From contig CANCXY010000230.1 of NCBI GenBank assembly GCA_947381875.1, positions 1-5,388 of the forward strand: a DNA stretch of 5,388 nucleotides, written 5' to 3'. This DNA is from an uncultured Clostridia bacterium. Its GTDB lineage: Bacteria > Bacillota > Clostridia > Oscillospirales > Ruminococcaceae. Below the pieces are notes generated by a model. The model made no database searches. It was not told where the DNA came from and saw only the letters and a program-made list of their open reading frames with translations. Both the position numbers and the translations under genes were made by a program. Positions 1 to 5,375 of the stretch are shown one piece after another (position 1 is the first letter of the stretch; the number at the start of each line of letters is the position of its first letter).

Positions 1-19
1 GCTCCGCCTCTGGACTCCG

Positions 20-42
20 CCAAAGGGGCGCAGCCCCTTTGG
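20..42. repeat. perfect inverted repeat (hairpin) in the glnS leader
   Basis: The arms at 20-29 (CCAAAGGGGC) and 33-42 (GCCCCTTTGG) are exact reverse complements, giving a 10-bp stem closed by a GCA triloop. What follows is GGAAACCC, not a T tract, so on the + strand it is not a canonical intrinsic terminator. It is preceded by a GC-rich run (1-19) that contains CTCCGCC twice. I recall similar segments (CCAAAGGGG...CCCCTTTGG next to CTCCGCC) as dispersed intergenic repeats in Clostridia genomes, but that is memory and not a search. It lies 31 nt before the glnS start codon and could also act as a leader structure or as the end of an upstream transcript. The hairpin is certain; its role is not. 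Confidence 0.6.
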
Positions 43-73
43 AAACCCATCTTGTGCCAAGAGGAGAGAGGAC

Positions 74-1741
74 ATGGAAAAGATAGAGAATACAACAAAT
101 TTCCTCACCGATATCGTGGATGAGGATATTGCGAACGGATTGACGGAACCCATCCACACCCGCTTCCCGCCTGAGCCGAACGGGTACCTGCACATCGGCA
201 GCGCAAAGGCCATTTATATCAACTGGTCGATTGCGAAAAAATATGGCGGCAAATTCAACCTGCGTTTCGACGACACAAACCCCGTGCGCGAGGATGACGA
301 GTATGTGCAGTCCATCACCGAGGACGTGGAATGGCTCACCGGCGAGGTTCCCAGCGGCGGCGTGTTCTTTGGCTCTGATTATTTTGAAACCTGCTACGAC
401 TGCGCTGTGGCCCTCATCAAAGCGGGCAAAGCCTATGTGTGCGACCTCAGCCAGGATGAAATGCGTGAGATGCGCGGCACCCTCACCGAGCCGGGCAAAA
501 ACAGCCCCTACCGTGACCGCACGGCAGAGGAAAACCTTGCCCTGTTCGAGGGCATGCGCGCCGGGAAATACCCCGACGGCAGCCGCACCCTGCGCGCGAA
601 AATCGACATGGCCTCGCCCAATATGAACCTGCGGGACCCCGCGATTTACCGCATTGTGCGCGCACACCATCACCGCCAGGGCGACGCATGGTGTATCTAT
701 CCCCTCTACGATTTCGCCCACCCCATCCAGGACGCGCTGGAGGGTATCACCCATTCCCTGTGTTCACTGGAATTTGAAAACCACCGCCCGCTGTATGAAT
801 GGGTCGTCGACAACTGCCCGCTGCCACATCACCCCAAACAGCGCGAATTTGCCCGCCTGAACGTCACCCATACCGTCATGAGCAAGCGCTATCTGCGCCA
901 GCTTGTGTTTGAGGGCCACGTCGACGGCTGGGATGACCCCCGCATGCCCACCCTCTGCGCCCTGCGGCGGCGCGGCTATACGCCCGGTTCTATTTTGGAG
1001 TTTGTCCGCCGCGCGGGCGTTGCCAAGGCTGACTCCCTCGTTGATATCCGCCTGTTGGAATACTGTATCCGCGAGGAGCTGAACGACACCGCCCTGCGCC
1101 GGATTGCCGTCACCGAGCCGCTGAAGCTCACAATCACCAATTACCCCGCGGACAAAACCGAGTATTTCCCCCTGCCCAACAATCCCCGCGACGAGGCCGC
1201 CGGTATGCGCGACGTGCCGTTCACGAATACGCTGTATATCGAAAAGAGCGACTTCGCCGAGGTGCCGCCCCCCAAATATCAGCGCCTGCGCCTGGGCGGC
1301 GAGGTGCGGTTGATGGGGGCCTATATCATCCGCTGCGAGGAGATTGTCAAGGACGAAAACGGCGAAATCATAGAGCTGAAATGCACTGCCGACCTGGAGA
1401 CGCGCAACAACATGCCCGCCGATGGCCGGAAAGTAAAAGGCACCATCCATTGGGTCTCCGCCGCGCACGCCATAGAGGGGACCTGCTGCCTGTATGATAA
1501 CCTGTTCACCATCGAGGACGTGAACGCCGTGCCAGAAGGGACAAACTACCTCGAATACCTCAACCCCGACAGCCTGAAAACCCTGACCGGCTGCAAGTTA
1601 GAACCCAGCCTCGCCGAGGTGCCAGAAGGAACGCGTATGCAGTTTGTGCGCATGGGGTATTTTATCAAGGACAGCAAAACGGGAAATTATGACCGCATTG
1701 TTACGCTGAAAGACAGCTTTGGGAAAACGCTGCAAAAGTGA
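74..1741 (+). CDS. glnS: glutaminyl-tRNA synthetase (GlnRS)
   Basis: Cytoplasmic class I aminoacyl-tRNA synthetase that joins glutamine to tRNA-Gln using ATP. The 555 residues match the usual GlnRS length (E. coli about 554), so the gene is complete. The Rossmann catalytic domain opens with FPPEPNGYLHIGSAK (residues 31-45), carrying the HIGH motif as HIGS. It continues through LRFDDTNP (63-70) and the family-typical DALEGITHSLCSLEFENHR (220-238). The KMSKS loop reads VMSKR (268-272). Residues from about 340 to the end form the two beta-barrel anticodon-binding domains. The FDDTNP and LEGITHS signatures favour GlnRS over GluRS. The ATG at 74 has a purine-rich ribosome binding site at 61-71 (AGGAG at 62-66, 7 nt away). 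No promoter is visible in the 73 nt upstream, so it probably lies outside the window. The gene is monocistronic at its 3' side because a strong terminator follows 10 nt after the stop. Third positions are strongly G/C, unlike the ABC genes to the right. Confidence 0.97.
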   Translation: MEKIENTTNFLTDIVDEDIANGLTEPIHTRFPPEPNGYLHIGSAKAIYINWSIAKKYGGKFNLRFDDTNPVREDDEYVQSITEDVEWLTGEVPSGGVFFGSDYFETCYDCAVALIKAGKAYVCDLSQDEMREMRGTLTEPGKNSPYRDRTAEENLALFEGMRAGKYPDGSRTLRAKIDMASPNMNLRDPAIYRIVRAHHHRQGDAWCIYPLYDFAHPIQDALEGITHSLCSLEFENHRPLYEWVVDNCPLPHHPKQREFARLNVTHTVMSKRYLRQLVFEGHVDGWDDPRMPTLCALRRRGYTPGSILEFVRRAGVAKADSLVDIRLLEYCIREELNDTALRRIAVTEPLKLTITNYPADKTEYFPLPNNPRDEAAGMRDVPFTNTLYIEKSDFAEVPPPKYQRLRLGGEVRLMGAYIIRCEEIVKDENGEIIELKCTADLETRNNMPADGRKVKGTIHWVSAAHAIEGTCCLYDNLFTIEDVNAVPEGTNYLEYLNPDSLKTLTGCKLEPSLAEVPEGTRMQFVRMGYFIKDSKTGNYDRIVTLKDSFGKTLQK

Positions 1742-1751
1742 AAAACAAGGA

Positions 1752-1789
1752 CCGGGCAGGGAGCCGAAAACGCTCCCTGCCCGGTTTTT
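1752..1789 (+). terminator. intrinsic terminator of glnS
   Basis: Perfect 13-bp GC-rich stem: CCGGGCAGGGAGC at 1752-1764 pairs with GCTCCCTGCCCGG at 1772-1784. The 7-nt loop is CGAAAAC and five Ts follow at 1785-1789. It begins 10 nt after the glnS stop and insulates the tetR cassette from glnS transcription. Confidence 0.95.
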
Positions 1790-1809
1790 ACGTCGGGAAT
1801 AGATTTCTC

Positions 1810-1838
1810 TTGACAAATTGAACAGTGTTCAGTATAAT
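1810..1838 (+). promoter_or_regulatory. SigA-type promoter of the tetR-reductase operon
   Basis: A consensus -35 box TTGACA (1810-1815) and a consensus -10 box TATAAT (1833-1838) are separated by exactly 17 nt. The expected start site is near 1845, giving a leader of only about 25 nt. Such a perfect promoter would be very active unless repressed, which fits the palindromes laid over it. It sits 20 nt beyond the glnS terminator. Confidence 0.93.
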
Positions 1839-1858
1839 ATAAACTGAACACTGTTCAA
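1818..1858. promoter_or_regulatory. paired palindromic operators, probably for the adjacent TetR regulator
   Basis: Two 13-bp palindromes share the half-site TGAACA/TGTTCA: TGAACA-G-TGTTCA at 1819-1831 and TGAACA-C-TGTTCA at 1845-1857. Their centres are 26 bp apart. They are also arranged as one larger perfect inverted repeat: the 16-nt arm 1818-1833 is the exact reverse complement of 1843-1858, around a 9-nt A/T centre. The first site fills the -35/-10 spacer. The second covers the predicted transcription start and touches the ribosome binding site. Binding by TetR dimers would block RNA polymerase. TetR-family regulators commonly bind such palindromes in their own promoters; assignment to this protein is inferred from position. 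Confidence 0.88.
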
Positions 1859-1869
1859 GGAGGGATACG

Positions 1870-2442
1870 ATGGACAATCGGGAGGCGATCATACAAGCCG
1901 CGATAGAGCTGATTGAAGAAAAAGGGGAGACCATGAACGACATCACCGTGCGGGAGATATGCAAAAGGGCAAATGTCGGCCTGGGGCTTGTAAACTATCA
2001 TTTTGAGAATAAGGAAAAACTGCTGGAAGTGTGCGTGGAGCGCATGATAAACGGCATTGTGGAAAAGTTTCGCGCTGTGCAGGAAAAAACCGGGGGCATG
2101 GACGCACGGGAAAGGCTGGCCTGTCATGGCAATAGGACACTTTCTTTTTTGTTTGAACACAGCGCCGTTGCCAAAATTTCCATCCTTTCCGATATGCGCG
2201 CCCCCAAACCGGACGACAACACGCACAGGACCTGGCTCGCGTTCCTTCCGCTGCTTGCCGCCTGCCGCCCGGATTGGGACAAAGAAACACTGGAACGGAA
2301 AACCATGCAGTTGATTGCCACAATGCAGCAATCGTTCCTGCGCCATACCGTGATCCGACAGCTCTACGGGATAGATTTGACGAATGCGGACGAACGCGGA
2401 AAATTCCATGAAAGAATCATATCTGATATTTTGGGGGAATGA
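1870..2442 (+). CDS. TetR/AcrR-family transcriptional regulator
   Basis: DNA-binding repressor of 190 residues, the normal TetR length. The N-terminal three-helix DNA-binding domain spans about residues 3-50. Its helix-turn-helix runs through ITVREICKRANVGLGLVNYHF (25-45), followed by the typical ENKEKLL (46-52). The rest, from about 55 to 190, is a helical ligand-binding and dimerisation domain with no recognisable ligand class. Start choice: ATG at 1870 has AAGGAGGG at 1857-1864, 5 nt upstream. The gene follows a consensus promoter overlapped by two palindromes, so self-repression is likely. The reductase gene begins 3 nt after the stop, making it the obvious co-regulated target. Cysteines at 31, 54, 85 and 132 could allow sensing of electrophiles or redox state, but that is speculation. 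Family assignment is firm; the inducer is unknown. Confidence 0.93.
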   Translation: MDNREAIIQAAIELIEEKGETMNDITVREICKRANVGLGLVNYHFENKEKLLEVCVERMINGIVEKFRAVQEKTGGMDARERLACHGNRTLSFLFEHSAVAKISILSDMRAPKPDDNTHRTWLAFLPLLAACRPDWDKETLERKTMQLIATMQQSFLRHTVIRQLYGIDLTNADERGKFHERIISDILGE

Positions 2443-2445
2443 TGT

Positions 2446-3186
2446 ATGAAAATCACTGTAATCAACGGGACGGAAAAACACGGCATTACCTATCGCCTGA
2501 AAGAAATATTTCTGGAACGGTTTCGGGGGACGGCACAGATCACAGAATTTTATTTGCCCAAAGACTGCCCCGCATTCTGTATGGGCTGTACAAGCTGTAT
2601 CTTCAAAGGGGAAAACACCTGTAAAGATGCCGGGTATGTCCAGAAAATCGCGGCGTCGCTCTCCGCAGCCGATTTGATCGTGATGACATCACCCGCATAT
2701 GTTATGCACATCACGGGCGCGATGAAGGCCCTGCTGGATCATTTCGCCTACCGGTGGATGCCGCACCGCCCCGCGCCGGAAATGTTTGCCAAACGGGCTG
2801 TGGTGATCACCCAATGCCTCGGCGCGGGTGCCGCCGATGCGGCGAAGGACATAAAACACAGCTTATCCTGGTGGGGCATTTCCGAAATCCAGGTATTTGC
2901 GGGAAAATTGATGGACAGTTGCATTGCCTGGGAAAAGCTGTCCGAAAAGAGGCGGCGGCATTTTACCAAAAAGATAACGCGCCTCGCGGAAAAAGTTGCT
3001 CTCGAACATCCCCCGCGCGTCAGCGCTGCTGTAAAGGCAAAGTTCCTTATGTGCCGTCTGCTGCAAAAATCGCTGTATCAAAACGACCCCGAATACCGCG
3101 ATGCGAAATATTGGGCAGAGCAGGGGTGGCTTGGAAAGGAAAGGCCGTGGAAAACCGGGCGCGGAGGAAATATGCAGCGCGGGTAA
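2446..3186 (+). CDS. flavodoxin-fold NAD(P)H-dependent oxidoreductase, iron-sulfur flavoprotein (Isf)-like
   Basis: Predicted soluble FMN-binding reductase of 246 residues. The N-terminus MKITVINGTEKHGITYRLKE fits the first strand and phosphate-binding loop of the NADPH-dependent FMN reductase/flavodoxin-like fold. ADLIVMTSPAYVMHITGAMKALLDHF (75-100) is the typical second flavin-contact region. Between them lie C45-X2-C48-X2-C51-X7-C59, plus C41. This resembles the compact CX2CX2CX4-7C motif that binds a 4Fe-4S cluster in archaeal and clostridial Isf proteins, so a cluster is plausible. After about residue 188 there is a tail with a DPEYRDAKYWAEQGWL segment (214-229), which I recall from clostridial relatives. 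The ATG at 2446 lies 3 nt after the tetR stop, with GGGGGA (2433-2438) as ribosome binding site. It is translated from the tetR transcript, so its expression should follow the repressor. Likely role: reduction of quinones, nitro compounds or other electrophiles. The substrate is not determined. Confidence 0.87.
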   Translation: MKITVINGTEKHGITYRLKEIFLERFRGTAQITEFYLPKDCPAFCMGCTSCIFKGENTCKDAGYVQKIAASLSAADLIVMTSPAYVMHITGAMKALLDHFAYRWMPHRPAPEMFAKRAVVITQCLGAGAADAAKDIKHSLSWWGISEIQVFAGKLMDSCIAWEKLSEKRRRHFTKKITRLAEKVALEHPPRVSAAVKAKFLMCRLLQKSLYQNDPEYRDAKYWAEQGWLGKERPWKTGRGGNMQRG

Positions 3187-3217
3187 TGAATTCTCTCTTT
3201 TGCACTTTATCCTTGCC

Positions 3218-3240
3218 GGGCTGTATATGCCCACCTTTTT
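3218..3240 (+). terminator. weak candidate terminator after the reductase gene
   Basis: GGGC (3218-3221) pairs with GCCC (3229-3232) around a 7-nt loop, and five Ts follow at 3236-3240. The stem is only 4 bp, and three bases (ACC) separate it from the T run, so it is poor as an intrinsic terminator. It lies between two convergent operons. On the - strand the same hairpin has no T tract, so I see no terminator for the ABC operon here. Confidence 0.3.
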
Positions 3241-3880
3241 ACGCTAAGTCTGTTTCTTTATAAAACTTCATAGACAAAATAACCGAAACAGTCAAAATCA
3301 CACAGGAGACGAACAAAACACCTCCATAAAAAAGCGGTGCGGAAACCGTAGAAAAGAACTGTAAGTTTATGCCATCCATTTTCAAAAGATACGGCAAAAT
3401 AAAGGGAAAAGCCATGATGACCACCATAAAGGCAAACTTCGTTTTTTCATAGCCGAGCTTATATTGTACAGGAAGGTATATGCCGATAAAAACAGAGACC
3501 ATAAGAAACATAATGAAAAACAGCATTGCATCTGCTATACCTAACCCGGGGATGATAAAAGTTTCTACAGCATATATCACACAGCAGACGGCGTAAGCAG
3601 CGATGCAGAAAATGTATTTTGATAGCACCATCATTTCCCGCGAAAAGGGAAGTGCGCATAACAGGGACGCTGCCTTTGGGAATTGATATTCTTTCAAGGA
3701 TACATATTGCAGCAGCATGAAAACACAGAAAACAGCGGAGAACATAAAGCCCAGGACACCCGCGTATTCCGGCGCGCGCCAAAGCATAAAAGGCGGGATA
3801 AGCACTGCGGCGGCTAACAGGATCAGCACATATTTTTTTACGATCAGGACATCTTTTTTAATTAAATGGAACAGCATCAT
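3239..3880 (-). CDS. ABC-2 type transporter permease (ABC2_membrane_5-like)
   Basis: Membrane-embedded half of an ABC transporter, 213 residues. Six hydrophobic segments are visible at about residues 17-34, 41-60, 88-110, 115-138, 148-166 and 183-203. Between TM2 and TM3 lies SLLCALPFSREMMVLSKYI (72-90), which fits the LP-x-SR-x-x-x-VLSKY pattern I associate with the small ABC-2 permeases found next to YtrA-type regulators. There is no signal peptide or large extracellular domain. The first of two tandem ATG codons (3880) is preferred: AGGAGG at 3895-3890 lies 9 nt upstream, and the ATG overlaps the ATPase stop as ATGA, a 4-nt overlap that points to translational coupling. It should act as a dimer or with another permease, together with the ATPase upstream. 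The transported substrate is unknown; peptide export or antibiotic resistance is inferred from related modules. Confidence 0.88.
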   Translation of the reverse strand: MMLFHLIKKDVLIVKKYVLILLAAAVLIPPFMLWRAPEYAGVLGFMFSAVFCVFMLLQYVSLKEYQFPKAASLLCALPFSREMMVLSKYIFCIAAYAVCCVIYAVETFIIPGLGIADAMLFFIMFLMVSVFIGIYLPVQYKLGYEKTKFAFMVVIMAFPFILPYLLKMDGINLQFFSTVSAPLFYGGVLFVSCVILTVSVILSMKFYKETDLA

Positions 3881-4737
3881 TTTGAATGGCCTCCTATATT
3901 GGCAAGCATAATATCTTCTATAGTGGGGCGTTCGATTATAACATCCACAAGAGAGGATTGTATTTCAGAAGCCTGTTTTGTAATGCCTGTAAAACCGAAT
4001 GGGGTTTCTGTTATGTTCAAAAAGAGTTTGCGAGCGTCGTCCGTCAATATGTTTCTATCGCCTTTTACGATCCTGTAGGTATCAAGCAGAAAATCCTTTT
4101 CCTCCTGAAAGACAATGCGTCCGTTGTCGATCATGATGAGCATATCGGCGGCTTTATCAAGGTCGGAGGTGATATGGGTGGAAAAGAAAACGCCTTTGCC
4201 GCCGTTTGTCATATATTCGGTCAAAACATGCAGAAGCTGGCTTCGGATGAAAGGGTCAAGCCCGTTCGTCGGTTCATCCATGATTAACAGTTCCGCGTGA
4301 TGGGAAAGAGCCAGAGCAAGAGCGTATTGCATTTTCATCCCCTTGGAAAGAGTATGGATCTTCTGTTTGGGGTCAAGGGAAAACAGGTCCATATACCGCT
4401 TGAAATCCTGTTCCGACCAGGTTGTATAGGCGGATGAAACAATGCTTTTCATTTCAGATAAAGAAAGTTCATCATAAAAGCAGCCATCATCTAAAACAAT
4501 GCCAATGCGGTCCTTGATTTGCCGCTCGTTCTTTTCCATATCCAGGCCGAAAAACCGGATATCGCCGGAGCTTTTTTTCGTCAGCCCTAAAAGCGTGCGC
4601 AATGTGGTGGTTTTGCCCGCGCCGTTAATCCCGATAAAGCCGGTGATACAGCCCTCCGGCAGTGAGAACGTCACATCCCTTAAAGAGAAGTCGCCGTAGG
4701 ATTTGTTTAAGTTTGTTACTTTCAAAATATCGTTCAT
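3877..4737 (-). CDS. ABC transporter ATP-binding protein
   Basis: ATPase subunit, 286 residues, acting at the inner face of the membrane with the permease encoded next to it. Walker A is GINGAGKTT (36-44). The signature loop is LSKGMKMQ (130-137), a common variant of LSGGQ in this transporter group. Walker B and D-loop are LLIMDEPTNGLDP (150-162), with catalytic Glu155. The switch histidine is H188 in FSTHIT. The Q-loop region reads IGIVLDDGCFYDE (78-90), with no glutamine at the usual site after the IG-x-V strand. About 65 residues after the catalytic core (from about 220) form a C-terminal extension ending in PTIEDIMLANIGG, the typical end of such subunits. The ATG at 4737 is 1 nt after the GntR stop, with GAGGAGGG at 4750-4743 inside the end of the regulator gene. 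It resembles the ATPases of YtrB and PmtA-type modules. Function as an ABC ATPase is certain; the substrate is not. Confidence 0.95.
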   Translation of the reverse strand: MNDILKVTNLNKSYGDFSLRDVTFSLPEGCITGFIGINGAGKTTTLRTLLGLTKKSSGDIRFFGLDMEKNERQIKDRIGIVLDDGCFYDELSLSEMKSIVSSAYTTWSEQDFKRYMDLFSLDPKQKIHTLSKGMKMQYALALALSHHAELLIMDEPTNGLDPFIRSQLLHVLTEYMTNGGKGVFFSTHITSDLDKAADMLIMIDNGRIVFQEEKDFLLDTYRIVKGDRNILTDDARKLFLNITETPFGFTGITKQASEIQSSLVDVIIERPTIEDIMLANIGGHSK

Positions 4738-4738
4738 G

Positions 4739-5113
4739 CTAACCCTCCTCGTAAAGGATATCCATCATGGCGTTCAGTTCTTCTTTGCTGATTTTCAGCG
4801 ATTTTGCCGTTTGTACCATATCCAGCATTTTTTGTTCAACCAGCCGCCGCTTCGAGTCCCGCAGCAGTTCCAGATTGCCTGCCGTGACAGAAGTCCCAAT
4901 CCCTGTCTGGCTTATCACAAATCCTTCCTGTTCCAGTTCCTCATAAACCCGCCGTATCGTCAAAACGCTGACTTTCAAATCATTGGCAAAGGCGCGTATA
5001 GAAGGAAGCGCGTCCCCCTCCACCAGTTCTTCCTTTAGGATGGCATCTTTTATCTGATCTTTGATTTGCTGGTACAGGGGGCTGTCAGAGGTGTTTGAAA
5101 TGAGTATTTTCAA
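4739..5113 (-). CDS. GntR-family transcriptional regulator, YtrA subfamily
   Basis: Short GntR-type repressor of 124 residues, the size expected for YtrA-like proteins. The winged helix-turn-helix fills about residues 10-78. It has SPLYQQIKDQIKDAI (11-25), the LPSIRAFANDLKVSVLTIRR helix pair (36-55), VYEELEQEGFV (56-66) and a wing at SQTGIGTSV (68-76). Only about 45 residues follow, enough for the short helical dimerisation tail of YtrA proteins and too few for a FadR or HutC effector domain. The start is TTG at 5113, with AAGGAGAG at 5129-5122, 8 nt away; no in-frame ATG occurs before residue 116, so TTG is required. It is the first gene of the operon with the ABC ATPase and permease. It probably represses its own promoter through the inverted repeat at 5135-5159 until the inducing compound or envelope stress appears. 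The inducer is unknown. Confidence 0.93.
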   Translation of the reverse strand: MKILISNTSDSPLYQQIKDQIKDAILKEELVEGDALPSIRAFANDLKVSVLTIRRVYEELEQEGFVISQTGIGTSVTAGNLELLRDSKRRLVEQKMLDMVQTAKSLKISKEELNAMMDILYEEG

Positions 5114-5121
5114 AATGCGTG

Positions 5122-5129
5122 CTCTCCTT
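5122..5129 (-). promoter_or_regulatory. ribosome binding site fixing the TTG start of the GntR gene
   Basis: AAGGAGAG on the - strand lies 8 nt before TTG at 5113-5111. It is strong and well spaced, which supports the non-ATG start. The adjacent stretch offers no competing ATG or GTG in frame. Confidence 0.8.
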
Positions 5130-5134
5130 CCCTG

Positions 5135-5159
5135 AATGTGCTGTTGTTACATGCACATT
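5135..5159. promoter_or_regulatory. inverted-repeat operator, probably bound by the GntR/YtrA regulator
   Basis: On the - strand AATGTGC (5159-5153) and GCACATT (5141-5135) are perfect 7-bp arms around an 11-nt spacer, 25 bp in total. The site overlaps the 3' half of the -10 box and the predicted start site (about 5150), an ideal place for repression. From memory, the B. subtilis YtrA operator is AGTGTA-N13-TACACT, also 25 bp overall. Here the comparable pattern is AATGTG-N13-CACATT, identical at four of six half-site positions. Binding is inferred, not shown. Confidence 0.75.
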
Positions 5160-5185
5160 ATAAACAATAAGCACTTACTTGTCAA
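5157..5185 (-). promoter_or_regulatory. SigA-type promoter of the GntR-ABC operon
   Basis: TTGACA (5185-5180) and TATAAT (5162-5157) are separated by 17 nt on the - strand, both boxes matching consensus exactly. An A7T6 tract at 5196-5208, 11-23 nt upstream of the -35 box, could act as an UP-like element. The predicted start near 5150 gives a leader of about 37 nt to the TTG codon. Confidence 0.92.
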
Positions 5186-5298
5186 TAGGCAGACGAAAAA
5201 AATTTTTTCTCTGAAAAAGGCGGCAAAACATCTCACGCCATCCGCTGAAGGTCTGCGTCATATTCCGCAAAAAACCGGGAGTGACCGCATCGCGGAGC

Positions 5299-5346
5299 TG
5301 TTGTCGTGTTTTTCCCCGCCCGTATGGGGGGGAAAAAACGACAACA
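5299..5346. repeat. long imperfect hairpin, 21 bp with two bulged Gs
   Basis: Positions 5299-5321 pair with 5326-5346 around a GTAT loop. The pairing is TGTTGTCGT (5299-5307) with ACGACAACA (5338-5346), then TTTTT with AAAAA, CCCC with GGGG and CCC with GGG. G5308 and G5318 are left unpaired. No T tract follows on either strand, so it is not a normal intrinsic terminator. The length of the stem exceeds what chance would give in a short spacer. It may be a repeat element, a structured RNA or a processing site. Confidence 0.75.
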
Positions 5347-5375
5347 CCCCTTTTTGGTACTCCCCAAAAAATGGG
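5347..5375. repeat. second, weaker inverted repeat directly after the long hairpin
   Basis: TTTTTGG (5351-5357) pairs with CCAAAAA (5364-5370), and CCC (5348-5350) can pair with GGG (5373-5375) past two unpaired bases. It lies immediately beside the long hairpin, which suggests a composite structure. The sequence GGCC-GGGGGG-style run that follows reaches the window end, so the full structure may be cut. Confidence 0.4.

Noticed and set aside
1..73. T-box or other riboswitch ahead of glnS
   Set aside because: Only 73 nt are available and they hold one hairpin. No T-box sequence or terminator/antiterminator pair is visible, and a larger leader would lie outside the window.
764..1468. Long open frame (234 codons) on the - strand inside glnS
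   Set aside because: It is antisense to a firmly identified gene, shows no recognisable domain and no ribosome binding site was noted. GC-rich coding DNA often leaves the opposite frame open.
1831..1858. Possible divergent promoter on the - strand in the tetR operator (TTGAAC-16-TATACT)
   Set aside because: The match arises from the symmetry of the palindromes, and transcription would run straight into the glnS terminator and antisense to glnS with no gene to serve.
1855..2481. Open frame of 208 codons on the - strand across tetR
   Set aside because: It runs through the tetR gene and into its operator. The + strand protein has a clear TetR helix-turn-helix and ribosome binding site, so this is a shadow.
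2439..2624. Alternative 61-codon frame starting at 2439, overlapping the tetR stop
   Set aside because: It is out of frame with the reductase, which has clear flavodoxin-fold motifs and a well-placed ribosome binding site for the ATG at 2446.
5163..5180. Imperfect palindrome between the -35 and -10 boxes of the ABC promoter as a second operator
   Set aside because: Only about five of seven arm positions match and the half-sites differ from the clear repeat at 5135-5159.
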